DNA of 64,000 nt from Brachybacterium sp042666875. GTDB taxonomy: Bacteria; Actinomycetota; Actinomycetes; Actinomycetales; Dermabacteraceae. The notes under the pieces were generated by a model. That model did not search any database. It worked only from the letters and a program-made list of their open reading frames with translations, and had not been told where the DNA came from. The position numbers and the translations under genes are program-made. Positions 9,978-17,705 of this stretch are shown in pieces (position 1 is the first letter of the stretch; every line of letters starts with the position of its first letter). The stretch covers positions 124,001 through 188,000 of the forward strand of contig NZ_JBHTCX010000002.1 of assembly GCF_042666875.1 (NCBI RefSeq), written 5' to 3'.

Positions 9978-9983
9978 TATGGT
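9978..9983 (+). promoter_or_regulatory. -10 box of a probable leaderless promoter, overlapped by a palindrome
   Basis: TATGGT is followed by six bases and the ATG at 9990. An inverted repeat, ATACCC-N5-GGGTAT (9964-9980), overlaps the box and could be a regulator site. Confidence 0.45.
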
Positions 9984-9989
9984 CCCTCG

Positions 9990-10631
9990 ATGGGGACCGC
10001 GATTCGACTCAGTCAGCGACAGGCGCGTGATCACGCCGCGTACTGGGCACGAGCACGGGCGGAGTCAGGCGAGATCACCTACCTCGCCCTCGGCGACTCC
10101 GCTGCCGTGGGGGTGGGCGTGGACGACCCGCAGCAAGGGTACGTCGGCGTCGTCGCACGACGACTGGCCGAGGCCACGGGCCGGAGCGTACGCACGGTCA
10201 ACCTCGCTGTCAGCGGAGCGAGAGCACGAGACGTCCTCGACGACCAGATCCCTTGCCAGACCGCCCTTCCGCCGCCGGATCATGTGACCTGCGTGGTCGG
10301 CGGAAACGACGTTGCCTGGGCGCCGCGCTTCCGCGCTGCCGAGTTCGCGGAGACCATGGCGGCCATCGCCGGCGCTCTGCCGGCGAACTCGGTGATGGGC
10401 CTCGTGCCACGGTTCGGCCATTGGCCCTATGAAGGACGGGCCCGCCGGGCCAACAGAATCATCCGGGATCGGGCCGACCTGCAGGGTCACCCGGTGGCCG
10501 AGATCCATGCGTACACGACCAGGATTCCTCTGCTCCGCTCCGTGAGCCTCCTGGCCGGGGACTACTTCCACCCCAACGCCGCAGGGCATGAACTGTGGGC
10601 CGACGCCGTCTGGGAAGCTCTGCCTCGCTAG
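9990..10631 (+). CDS. SGNH/GDSL-family hydrolase
   Basis: A 213-aa esterase or lipase-like enzyme of the SGNH family. The catalytic serine sits in ALGDSAAVGVG near the N-terminus, block III is VVGGNDV, and the late block is HPNAAGH carrying the catalytic histidine. No signal peptide is evident, so it is probably cytoplasmic. The ATG at 9990 is chosen because of the leaderless promoter; the frame is open further upstream only because it reads through the tRNA-Ala gene and its terminator. The substrate is unknown. Confidence 0.85.
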   Translation: MGTAIRLSQRQARDHAAYWARARAESGEITYLALGDSAAVGVGVDDPQQGYVGVVARRLAEATGRSVRTVNLAVSGARARDVLDDQIPCQTALPPPDHVTCVVGGNDVAWAPRFRAAEFAETMAAIAGALPANSVMGLVPRFGHWPYEGRARRANRIIRDRADLQGHPVAEIHAYTTRIPLLRSVSLLAGDYFHPNAAGHELWADAVWEALPR

Positions 10632-10659
10632 CAGCGGTGCACGGTGCCCCGGAGGTCCG

Positions 10660-11346
10660 TCAGCTCGCCGCGGACTCCATGCCCGTCGCCCGCAACAGTG
10701 CCTCGACCGCGGCCATGCTGCCGGTGACGCGCACGTCGGGCATGTCCGCGAGCGGGGCCTGGCCCAGGACGCATGCCTTCCACCCCGCGGTGGTCGCGTC
10801 CACCTCGGCGTCGATCGGACCGGCAGGCGACTCCTGCTCGACGCGGGCGCCCTCATGGCTGACATAGGCGGTGTAGGTGACCGGATCGGCGCCGGCGATC
10901 CGCGAATCGGACAGCCTCAGCACGACCCGGGCGGGTGCCGAGGAGCCGGCGTCCGCCCGGGCGTGGGCGCGCATGGCCAGGACCAAGGTGTCGGGGCTCA
11001 TGTCGGCGTCCCACGGCAGATCGGGGGAGTCGACCGCCCACAGCGAGAGAGCCGCGTTGACGGCCTCCAGCTTGGATCCCCACGGGGTGAGCTCATAGAC
11101 GTCCACCCGCGCCGGAGCCGGCAGTGTGCGCCGTACGGCGATGCCCCGCGCCTCGAGGTCCCGCAACCGCTGCGAGAGCACGGTGGGGCTGATGCCCAGG
11201 ATGTCCCTCTGGAGATCGGCGAACCGTTTGGGGCCGAGCAGCAGCTCACGGACGACGATCAGCGTCCAGCGTTCGCCGATCAGATCGAGGGCGTGCGCGG
11301 CCGCGCAGCCGTCGTTGTAGGAACCGTAGGAACGCCGCGAACTCAT
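10660..11346 (-). CDS. HxlR-family regulator with C-terminal SCP2-like domain
   Basis: A 228-aa regulator. Residues 8-105 form an HxlR winged helix (CAAAHALDLIGERWTLIVVREL, then FADLQRDILGISPTVLSQRL and the wing). The C-terminal half resembles the sterol-carrier-like domain found fused to HxlR proteins in actinobacteria and may bind a hydrophobic ligand. It is divergent from the interrupted MDMPI-family gene, with two GTAGTG/CACTAC palindromes between them. Its own start has TACGAT six bases upstream, so it is probably leaderless. Confidence 0.85.
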   Translation of the reverse strand: MSSRRSYGSYNDGCAAAHALDLIGERWTLIVVRELLLGPKRFADLQRDILGISPTVLSQRLRDLEARGIAVRRTLPAPARVDVYELTPWGSKLEAVNAALSLWAVDSPDLPWDADMSPDTLVLAMRAHARADAGSSAPARVVLRLSDSRIAGADPVTYTAYVSHEGARVEQESPAGPIDAEVDATTAGWKACVLGQAPLADMPDVRVTGSMAAVEALLRATGMESAAS

Positions 11347-11352
11347 CGGACC

Positions 11353-11358
11353 ATCGTA
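11353..11358 (-). promoter_or_regulatory. -10 box of probable leaderless promoter for the HxlR gene
   Basis: On the minus strand TACGAT is followed by exactly six bases and the ATG at 11346. No ribosome site is present. Confidence 0.5.
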
Positions 11359-11371
11359 CCGCCGAAACTAC

Positions 11372-11413
11372 TTGACCTGTAGTGGGCACTACACATACTG
11401 TAGTGCCCATCAC
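11372..11413 (+). promoter_or_regulatory. Promoter with two HxlR-type operators
   Basis: TTGACC (11372-11377) and CATACT (11394-11399) are 16 bp apart. A perfect palindrome, GTAGTG-GG-CACTAC (11379-11392), fills the spacer, and a near copy, GTAGTG-CC-CATCAC (11400-11413), starts 21 bp later, two helical turns away. Occupancy by the divergently encoded HxlR dimer would block this promoter. Confidence 0.65.
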
Positions 11414-11442
11414 GATGGCGACAGCGAGGGGCGGGCGGGGAC

Positions 11443-12078
11443 ATGTCACTGACCAAGGCCGAGGTGTGGACGCTGGTGCATGCCGAGCGCGACCGGTTGG
11501 GGGAGGACCTCTCCGAGCTCGAGAGGCCGCAGTGGCAGGCGCCGTCGCTCTGCCGCGGATGGAGCGTGCACGACGTCCTGGCACACCTGCTCGACACGGC
11601 GCGCACCGGGAAGCTCGGCTTCGCCGCGAGCATGGTCCGGGCCAAGGGCGACTTCGACCGCGCCAACGAGAACGGCGTGCGCCGCAGCAGGCACGACCAG
11701 CCGGAGCAGACCTTGGCGGCATTCCGCGCGGCGAGCCACCTCGAGCGGATCCCACCCGCGCACCGGGCGACGCGTCTGGTCGAAGCGATCGTCCACGGAG
11801 AGGACATCCGCCGCCCTCTGGGCATCACGGGGAACTACCCCCGCGCCGGGGTGCACGAGGCCATGGCCTACCAGCTCCGTACACCGACCTCCTTCGGAGG
11901 CGGGCGGGAGCGGGCCGACGGGGTGCGGCTGATCGACGCCGGCAGCGGCGTCTCCTAGGGCGACGGGCCCGAGGTGACCGGAGCAGCGGTGGACCTGCTG
12001 CTGGCCGTCTCGGGTCGCCGCCTCGACCCCGAACTGCTCTCCGGGCCGGGCGCATCTCGGCTGACACGAGAGGTCTGA
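11443..12078 (+). pseudogene. Maleylpyruvate isomerase / mycothiol-dependent (MDMPI-DinB) family protein, interrupted by TAG
   Basis: The intact frame up to 11958 encodes 171 aa with the MDMPI N-terminal features (SLCRGWSVHDVLAHLLD, then VHGEDIRRPLG). An in-frame TAG at 11956-11958 stops it. The same frame continues after the stop for 40 codons with the family's usual C-terminal segment (GDGPEVTG, then AVDLLLAVSGRR) and ends at a TGA at 12078. The TAG probably replaces a TGG tryptophan codon. The family uses mycothiol for isomerisation or thiol transfer. A product truncated at 171 aa might retain the bundle, but it lacks the conserved tail. Confidence 0.8.
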
Positions 12079-12083
12079 GCCTG

Positions 12084-12356
12084 ATGACGGACGACGACAC
12101 GCCCCTGGCTACCTTCACTCTCGAGATCGTGGCGGATGCCAACAGCGGATGGCCCAGTGTGCAGGTGCCGGGTTCCGCTGCTCTGCTCGGCACCGCGAAG
12201 GCCATCCGCATCGCAGCGCGCGTGAACGGGCACCCCTACGAGGCCACCCTGCTCCCCATCGGCGGAGGCGTCCACATGCTCCCGATCCGCGCGCCTTTCC
12301 GCCGTCAGCACGGGGTGGACGTCGGCGACCGGGTCGAGCTGACTCTGCTGCGATGA
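12084..12356 (+). CDS. DUF1905 domain protein
   Basis: A 90-aa beta-rich protein matching DUF1905: FTLEIV at the start, GTAKAIRIAARVNGHPYEATLLPIGGG in pieces, and GVDVGDRVELTLL at the end. The domain is often fused to a YdeI/OmdA-like helix; here it stands alone. It starts 5 nt after the end of the interrupted MDMPI-family gene and probably shares its promoter. The function is unknown. Confidence 0.75.
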   Translation: MTDDDTPLATFTLEIVADANSGWPSVQVPGSAALLGTAKAIRIAARVNGHPYEATLLPIGGGVHMLPIRAPFRRQHGVDVGDRVELTLLR

Positions 12357-12375
12357 GCTACCGGCCCCCTCGGCG

Positions 12376-13356
12376 TCACCACGGCTCGCTCATCGTGACC
12401 ACGACCTTCCCCGTGCCTCGCCCCCGGCCCAGGCTCGCGAGGGCCTCGGCGCCGCGCTCGAGCGGATAGCGCGCGCTGACCGTCGGCCGCAGCCGGCCGC
12501 CCTCCACCAGGTCGAGCAGGGCTGCGAGGTCCTCCTGGGATTCGTGGGAGAAGAGCATGACCAGGCGCTGCCGGGACACCGGATTCAGCAGTCCCGCCAG
12601 CGCGGAGCGGCCCAGCCCGCCGGCGATAGCCCGTTCGGGCTCGGAGCCGACGATGACCAGCGCGCCCGTCGGCGTCAGTGCCGAGCGCAGGCGCCGCAGC
12701 GGGCGGTGGCCGCCGGTGTCGATGATGGCGTCGAAGGGGCCGCGCTCCAGCGGGTCCTCCCGGGTGTGGTCGATGACCTCCGTGATCCCCAGCTCGCGCA
12801 CCAGCTCGACCTTCCCGGTGCTGCAGGCCCCGGTCACCGCCGCGCCGTCGGCCCGTGCGATCTGAGCGGCGAGATGCCCCACGCCGCCCGCGGCGCCGAG
12901 CACGAGCACCCGCTGACCGGGGCGCACCTGAGCCGCGTCGCGCACTGCATGCAGCGCCGCGCAGCCGGAGACGGGCAGGGCCGCGGCCTCCTCGGCGCCC
13001 AGCGTGTCCGGGCGCCGGTGGAGCCGGTCGGCCCGGGCCCGCGCGAACTCGGCCATTGATCCGTCACCGCTGCAGGCCAGGCCGAACACCTCATCACCGA
13101 CCGCGAATCCCTCGATGCCCGGCCCGAGCGCGTGGACGCGCCCGGCGAGATCGCTGCCCAGCACCCGTCCCTCCCGCCCGGGGCGCGAGAGCCGCACCAT
13201 GGCCGGCCGGCCCTCGAGGAGATGGACCACGCCGGCATCGAGCCCCGCGGCCGCCACCTCCACCACGACCTCTCCCGGCCCCGGCTGCGGCATCGGCCGC
13301 TCCCGCAGCGGCAGCGTCTCCGGCCCTCCGAAGCGCTCCTGGACGAGTGCGCGCAT
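12376..13356 (-). CDS. Zinc-independent quinone oxidoreductase / MDR-family alcohol dehydrogenase-like protein
   Basis: A 326-aa medium-chain reductase. The N-terminal GroES-like domain (about 1-120) lacks the structural-zinc cysteine cluster. The NAD(P) fold carries VLVLGAAGGVGHLAAQIA around residue 150, typical of NADPH:quinone oxidoreductases. An AAGGGGA ribosome site precedes the ATG at 13356. It is divergent from a TetR gene with paired palindromes between them, so induction by an electrophile or quinone-like ligand is plausible. The natural substrate is unknown. Confidence 0.85.
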   Translation of the reverse strand: MRALVQERFGGPETLPLRERPMPQPGPGEVVVEVAAAGLDAGVVHLLEGRPAMVRLSRPGREGRVLGSDLAGRVHALGPGIEGFAVGDEVFGLACSGDGSMAEFARARADRLHRRPDTLGAEEAAALPVSGCAALHAVRDAAQVRPGQRVLVLGAAGGVGHLAAQIARADGAAVTGACSTGKVELVRELGITEVIDHTREDPLERGPFDAIIDTGGHRPLRRLRSALTPTGALVIVGSEPERAIAGGLGRSALAGLLNPVSRQRLVMLFSHESQEDLAALLDLVEGGRLRPTVSARYPLERGAEALASLGRGRGTGKVVVTMSEPW

Positions 13357-13365
13357 AACATTCCC

Positions 13366-13392
13366 CTTACGCCGTAAGCCTTACGCTGTAAG
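13366..13392. promoter_or_regulatory. Tandem TetR-type operators
   Basis: Two palindromes, CTTAC-GCC-GTAAG (13366-13378) and CTTAC-GCT-GTAAG (13380-13392), repeat at 14-bp spacing between the reductase and the TetR gene. They start 10 bp before the reductase ATG, overlapping its promoter region. Confidence 0.65.
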
Positions 13393-13467
13393 TCAACGTA
13401 GGCTGGCTTCGCGCGGACGTCAAGGGCGGTCTGCGGCCGAGGGAACGGACGAGGGGGCGGACGACGG

Positions 13468-14142
13468 ATGGACTCGCGGCGGTCGACGCAGCGCGCAGCG
13501 CTCACACCGGAGCGCATCGTCGCGGCGGCGCTCGAGCTGGCCGACGCCGACGGCATCGCGGGCGTGTCCATGCGCGCAGTCGCCGGCCGCCTGGGCGTGC
13601 AGGCGATGTCGCTGTACAACCACATCCCGGGCCGCGAGGCCCTGCTCGACCACATGGTCGATGCCGTCTTCTCCGAGATCTCCCCGCCCGATCCCGCGGC
13701 CGGCTGGCGGGCCGCGATGGAGCAGCGAGCCTGCTCCGCGCGCGCCGTGCTCGCGCGCCACCACTGGGCCGTCGGCCTGCTCGACTCCCGCAGCCGGCCG
13801 GGCCCGGCCACGCTCGAATACCACGAGGCGACCCTGCGCTCCTTGCGCACCCACGGCTTCTCCGTCCCGGCCACCGCGCACGCCGTCGCCGCACTGGACG
13901 CCTATATCTACGGGTTCGTGCTGCAGGAGGTGAGCCTGCCGTTCTCCAGCCCCGATGAGCTCGAAGCCGTCGCGGAATCCCTCCTGGACGAGGAGACGGC
14001 CCGCCGCTACCCCTTCTTCACCGAGTTCGCCCGGACCCATGCGCTGCAGCAGGGCTACGACTTCGGCGCCGAGTTCGAGCACGGCCTGACGATGCTGCTG
14101 GATTCCCTCGCCCCCGACCGGCCGGACGTTCCCACCTCTTGA
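13468..14142 (+). CDS. TetR/AcrR-family regulator (TetR_C type)
   Basis: A 224-aa repressor. The helix-turn-helix is at about residues 12-58 (LTPERIVAAALELADADG, then VAGRLGVQAMSLYNHIPGREALL). The C-terminal domain, with YIYGFVLQEVSLPF and a C-terminal helical pair, is of the tetracycline-repressor C-terminal class. It is divergent from the MDR-family reductase, and the tandem GTAAG palindromes are its probable binding sites. Confidence 0.85.
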   Translation: MDSRRSTQRAALTPERIVAAALELADADGIAGVSMRAVAGRLGVQAMSLYNHIPGREALLDHMVDAVFSEISPPDPAAGWRAAMEQRACSARAVLARHHWAVGLLDSRSRPGPATLEYHEATLRSLRTHGFSVPATAHAVAALDAYIYGFVLQEVSLPFSSPDELEAVAESLLDEETARRYPFFTEFARTHALQQGYDFGAEFEHGLTMLLDSLAPDRPDVPTS

Positions 14143-14217
14143 CGTCGGTCCCCCGAGCGGGGAGATTGAGCGCACAGTCACACGACGCAGTCTCAGCCCC
14201 AGAAAGCAGGGAGCGCG

Positions 14218-14631
14218 ATGAGCACGAGCACAGTCGAGAGATCACGAGGAAGCTACGTCGATCGTCCGTCGTCCAGTTCGCTGGCCGACGTCGTCGAGAT
14301 CATCCTGGACAAGGGCCTGGTCATCGACGCCTACGTCCGCGTCTCGCTGGTCGGGATCGAGATCCTGACGGTCGACCTCCGCGTCGTCATCGCCAGCGTC
14401 GACACGTACCTCCGCTTCGCCGAGGCCACCAACCGGCTCGACCTCACCCAGCAGGGCGGGCGCGATCTGCCCGACATGATGGGCGGCATGGTCGAGGACG
14501 GCGCCCAGGGCAAGACCAAGGGCGCGGTCCAGGGCCTGAAGGACGCCGTCATGCCCGGCAAGGGCGATTCGGACGGCGATGAGCAGAACGCCGAGCAGAC
14601 CAAGCAGAAGCAGGCCTCGGAGTCCGAGTGA
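14218..14631 (+). CDS. gvpA: Gas vesicle structural protein GvpA
   Basis: GvpA is the hydrophobic rib protein that assembles the gas-vesicle wall. The conserved core is at about residues 20-70 (SLADVVEIILDKGLVIDAYV, then SLVGIEIL and VVIASVDTYLRFAE). At 137 aa it is longer than the roughly 70-aa cyanobacterial GvpA; the extra Gly/Lys/Glu-rich hydrophilic tail is a feature of actinobacterial homologues. An AGGGAG site precedes the ATG. It opens an eight-gene, same-strand gvp operon; the next gene overlaps its stop by 4 nt. Confidence 0.93.
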   Translation: MSTSTVERSRGSYVDRPSSSSLADVVEIILDKGLVIDAYVRVSLVGIEILTVDLRVVIASVDTYLRFAEATNRLDLTQQGGRDLPDMMGGMVEDGAQGKTKGAVQGLKDAVMPGKGDSDGDEQNAEQTKQKQASESE

Positions 14632-15389
14632 CATCGACCCCTGCCATGACCACCGAGACCTCTGACCTGTACCTGTACGGCGTCGTGCCGTCGGACTACG
14701 AGGTCCCGGGCGACCTCCAGGGAGTGCAGGGCAAGCCCGTGCGCACGGTCGGCTCCGGCCGCACCGCCGCAGTGGTGGGCGAGCTGGAGCCGACCGAGGC
14801 ACTGGGCACCCCCGACGACCTGATGGCGCACACGCGCGTGCTCGATGCCATCGGCCGGACGCGTCCGGTGCTGCCGATGGCCTTCGCGACCGTGTTGGAG
14901 GGTGACGCCGACGTCGAGGCCGACGTGCTCGCACCCCGCGAGGACGTCTACGTCCAGGCGCTGGAGCACCTCGAGGGACACACCCAGTACACGCTCGCCG
15001 TGCGGTTCGACCGCGACCAGGCACTGCGCGAGATCGTCACCGGCAACGACGAGGCGGCCCGCCTGCGCGAGGCGATCGCCGGCACCAGCGAGGACGAGAC
15101 CCGCCCGCAGCGGATCCGGCTGGGCGAGATCATCGTGCGCACCCTGGAGAGCTGGCAGCCGGCGGAATCCGACATGGTCCTGGCCCGGCTCCGCGAGGTC
15201 ACCGCCGACGTCTCCGTGCGCAGCACGGGCGGGGCGGACGACGTGGTCGAGGCCGCGGTGCTCGTCCCCCGCGGGGAGCTCGAGCCCTTCGAGGCCGCGA
15301 TCGAGGACCTCGCCCGCGAGCACCACGAACGCCTGCGCTTCCGACTGGTCGGGCCGCAGGCCCCGTACGACTTCGTGCCGGAGGTGTAG
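14628..15389 (+). CDS. gvpF: Gas vesicle protein GvpF/GvpL family (first copy)
   Basis: A 253-aa GvpF/L protein, a minor assembly component thought to help GvpA assemble. The family start is visible (DLYLYGVVPSD), as are the central GRTRPVLPMAFATVL and the C-terminal RLRFRLVGPQAPYDF. The GTG at 14628 overlaps the gvpA stop (GTGA) and has GGAG upstream, so it is preferred; an ATG at 14646 is a possible alternative. A second GvpF/L gene closes the cluster at 17702. Confidence 0.9.
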   Translation: MTSTPAMTTETSDLYLYGVVPSDYEVPGDLQGVQGKPVRTVGSGRTAAVVGELEPTEALGTPDDLMAHTRVLDAIGRTRPVLPMAFATVLEGDADVEADVLAPREDVYVQALEHLEGHTQYTLAVRFDRDQALREIVTGNDEAARLREAIAGTSEDETRPQRIRLGEIIVRTLESWQPAESDMVLARLREVTADVSVRSTGGADDVVEAAVLVPRGELEPFEAAIEDLAREHHERLRFRLVGPQAPYDFVPEV

Positions 15390-15394
15390 GGAGC

Positions 15395-15649
15395 ATGGGA
15401 CTGTTCTCCGCCCTCCTGGGCGCACCGCTGCTGCCGATGCGGGGCACCGTCTGGGTCGCCGAGCAGGTGCTCGAGGAAGCCGAGCGCCAGTACTACGATC
15501 CCGCCGCGATCCGCCGCGCCCTCGAGGAGGTCGCCGACGCCCGCCAGGCCGGCAGCATCGACGAGGACGAGGCCGACCGGCTCGAACGCGAACTGGTCGC
15601 CCGGCTGATGGAATCGACCCGCCGAGCCCGCGCGAAGGAGACACCATGA
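15395..15649 (+). CDS. gvpG: Gas vesicle protein GvpG
   Basis: An 84-aa helical, charged protein with the GvpG signature: GLFSALLGAPLLPMRGTVWV followed by a coiled segment beginning EQVLEEAERQYYDP. GvpG is an accessory protein needed for vesicle formation in studied systems. It starts 5 nt after gvpF and its stop overlaps the gvpO start as ATGA. Confidence 0.9.
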   Translation: MGLFSALLGAPLLPMRGTVWVAEQVLEEAERQYYDPAAIRRALEEVADARQAGSIDEDEADRLERELVARLMESTRRARAKETP

Positions 15650-15999
15650 ACGACGACGAGAACCAGCAGCAGGGCCACGGCGAGAACGACGAGCAGCAGA
15701 GCCAGCACCAGCAGAGCCAGGACCAGGGCGAGCAGCAGAGCCGCCGCGTCTCCGCCGTCGACGCCGTCAAGAAGGCCCTCGACCAGTTCAGCACTCTGAC
15801 CGGCCGGGCCCCCGAGTCCGTCGTCGGCGTCCGCTGGCACGAGGACCGCTGGAAGGTGCGCCTGGAGGTGGTCGAATCCCGCCGCGTCCCGGACAGCGCC
15901 GATCTGCTGGCCGAGTACGAGGTCGATCTCGACGGCGGAGGCGACCTGCTCTCCTATGATCGGAAGGACCGATACGTCCGCGGCCGCCCCTCGGACTGA
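15646..15999 (+). CDS. gvpO: Gas vesicle protein GvpO
   Basis: A 117-aa protein. Residues 1-32 are a Gln/Glu/Asp/Ser-rich disordered leader; the rest is the GvpO domain (VDAVKKALDQFSTLTGRAPE, then WKVRLEVVESRRVPDSADLLAEYEVDL in two pieces). GvpO is required for vesicle production in haloarchaea and common in actinobacterial clusters. The ATG overlaps the gvpG stop by 4 nt, indicating coupled translation. Confidence 0.88.
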   Translation: MNDDENQQQGHGENDEQQSQHQQSQDQGEQQSRRVSAVDAVKKALDQFSTLTGRAPESVVGVRWHEDRWKVRLEVVESRRVPDSADLLAEYEVDLDGGGDLLSYDRKDRYVRGRPSD

Positions 16000-16029
16000 G
16001 TCCCGGGTCCCGACAGTCAGGAGTCAGTG

Positions 16030-16458
16030 ATGAGCATGGTCAACCAGTCCGGCCGCGCGATGGAGCCCCAGCGCGACCGCGAGGGGACCCTCCTGCACGT
16101 CGTCGAGACCCTGCTGGACAAGGGGCTCGTCCTCAACGCCGACATCATGGTCTCCGTCGCCGGCGTCGAGCTGCTGGGCATCCGGATCCGCGCGGCCCTG
16201 GCCTCGTTCGAGACCGCAGCCCGCTACGGCCTGGACTTCCCCGCCGGCACGGACCGCGACACCGTCGCCTGGCGCGAGGCGATCGAGCAGAAGGACACCT
16301 GCCCGCAGTGCGGCAAGCGCGCCGAGCTCAAGCAGCTGATGAACGAGTTCTGCCCCTGGTGCGGCTGGCAGAGCGCGAAGTCGAAGAGCCTCGAGGCGGG
16401 GGAGACCCGGGAGCTGGACTCCGCGGCGCAGGCCGACGCGGGGACCCGGGACGACTGA
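16030..16458 (+). CDS. GvpA/GvpJ-like gas vesicle protein with C-terminal zinc ribbon
   Basis: A 142-aa protein. Residues 18-66 are GvpA/J-like (LLHVVETLLDKGLVLNADIM, then SVAGVELLGIRIRAALASFE). It then carries a CPQC-x13-CPWC pattern (C91, C94, C108, C111), a compact zinc-ribbon. GvpJ proteins are minor wall components that influence vesicle shape; a metal-binding tail would be outside the wall core. The AGGAG 6 nt before 16030 selects this ATG over the GTG 3 nt earlier. It is the fifth gene of the operon. Confidence 0.82.
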   Translation: MSMVNQSGRAMEPQRDREGTLLHVVETLLDKGLVLNADIMVSVAGVELLGIRIRAALASFETAARYGLDFPAGTDRDTVAWREAIEQKDTCPQCGKRAELKQLMNEFCPWCGWQSAKSKSLEAGETRELDSAAQADAGTRDD

Positions 16459-16468
16459 GGCCGCCGTC

Positions 16469-17398
16469 GTGGCCGAGCCCTCCGAGGGATCCCAGCGCGC
16501 CCTGGAACCCACGCGCGACCCCCGCGCGACCCTGCCGGATCTCCTCGAGGTCCTGCTGAACAAGGGCGTCCACCTGGACCTGGACCTCATCATCTCGGTG
16601 GCGGAGATCCCGCTGATCGGGGTGAACCTGCGCGCGACCATCGCCGGCATCGAGACCATGCTCGAGTACGGCATGATGCGCCAGTGGGACGAGCAGACCC
16701 GCGCCTGGGTGCGCGCCTCGATGGCCCGCCACCTGCCGCTGGCCGACGGGGAGGACCTGATCGCCAAGATGGCCGGCGGCCACTACCAGGAGGGCTTCCA
16801 CCGCACCTGGCGCCCCGGCAGCGCCTACCTCACCGACCGGCGCCTGATCATCCACCGCCGCGATCCCGCCGAGACCCTCTGGCAGGCGCCGCTGGCAGCG
16901 ATCACCGCGATACGCCCGATACGCGAGGACTCCGTCGGCGGCGAGCAGCGCACCCGGATCCTGGTCACGCTCGAGGACGGGACGGAGTCGAAGCTCTCCG
17001 CCGTCGAGCCCGACCGCCTCATCTCACTCGTCCGTGAGCAGACCGGGCTGACCGGCGACGACGAGCCCGTCGACGTCGGCCCTCTGCGCGAGGGGCCCAT
17101 GTGGTACCTCGAACCGCGGGCCGACGGGGGGATCTGGCGCACCGGCCGGGCGGTGCTCAGCGCCGACGAGGGCCTGGTGTGGAGATCGCCGCTGGACATG
17201 CGGGCACCGGTGCGGATCCAGCCGGCCGAGATCACCGCGGCGGAGCTCACGGACGTGCCCGACCCCACGGCCGACGCGACGATCCTCGAGCTCACCACCG
17301 CCGACGGCACGATCCGCCTCTCGGCCCCGGACATCGCACAATGGCAGCAGCAGCTCCAGGAGCGGAAGGAGGTCTCCCATGGCACTGGAAGTCGATGA
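16469..17398 (+). CDS. GvpJ-like gas vesicle protein fused to two PH/GRAM-like domains
   Basis: A 309-aa protein. Residues 18-70 are a GvpA/J-like segment (LPDLLEVLLNKGVHLDLDLI, then EIPLIGVNLRATIAGIETML). The remainder looks like two beta-rich repeats, about 108-188 (GSAYLTDRRLIIHRR, then ILVTLEDGTESKL) and 210-297 (TGRAVLSADEGLVWRS, then LELTTADGTIRLS), each ending in a helix, which resembles PH/GRAM-like folds. The family assignment of the C-terminal part is inferred. GTG start; its 3' end overlaps gvpK by 20 nt. Confidence 0.75.
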   Translation: MAEPSEGSQRALEPTRDPRATLPDLLEVLLNKGVHLDLDLIISVAEIPLIGVNLRATIAGIETMLEYGMMRQWDEQTRAWVRASMARHLPLADGEDLIAKMAGGHYQEGFHRTWRPGSAYLTDRRLIIHRRDPAETLWQAPLAAITAIRPIREDSVGGEQRTRILVTLEDGTESKLSAVEPDRLISLVREQTGLTGDDEPVDVGPLREGPMWYLEPRADGGIWRTGRAVLSADEGLVWRSPLDMRAPVRIQPAEITAAELTDVPDPTADATILELTTADGTIRLSAPDIAQWQQQLQERKEVSHGTGSR

Positions 17399-17705
17399 GG
17401 CGAGCCTCAAGCACGGCGTGCTCACCCTGGTGGTCACGCTGGTCGAGGTGATCCAGGAGGCGCTGGAGACCCAGGCTGTGCGCCGGATGGAGGGCGGCGA
17501 TCTCACCGAGGAGGAGCAGGACCGGCTGGGCGAGGCGCTGCTCGAGCTCGATGAGGCCATGGAGCAGATCAAGGCCGAGCACGGCATCACCGACTCCGTC
17601 ACCGACCTCCACCACGGTCTCGACGACGTCGTCGACGAGGTCGTCGACAAACTGATCAATCCCGCCCGCTGGGCCGAGGAGCAGCGGAAGGACACCACCG
17701 GATGA
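17379..17705 (+). CDS. gvpK: Gas vesicle protein GvpK
   Basis: A 108-aa, mostly helical protein with the GvpK core (LKHGVLTLVVTLVEVIQEAL, then ETQAVRRMEGGDLTEEEQDRLG in pieces). GvpK is an accessory protein required for vesicle assembly. GGAAGGAGG lies upstream of the ATG. The start sits inside the end of the preceding gene and the stop overlaps the next start as ATGA. Confidence 0.92.
   Translation: MALEVDEASLKHGVLTLVVTLVEVIQEALETQAVRRMEGGDLTEEEQDRLGEALLELDEAMEQIKAEHGITDSVTDLHHGLDDVVDEVVDKLINPARWAEEQRKDTTG

Noticed and set aside
9786..9989. Upstream extension of the SGNH hydrolase
   Set aside because: This part is the translation of tRNA-Ala and its terminator; the ATG at 9990 with a leaderless promoter is a better start.
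11956..11958. TAG as pyrrolysine codon or programmed read-through
   Set aside because: No sign of a pyrrolysine system or a read-through signal after the codon; a nonsense mutation is simpler.
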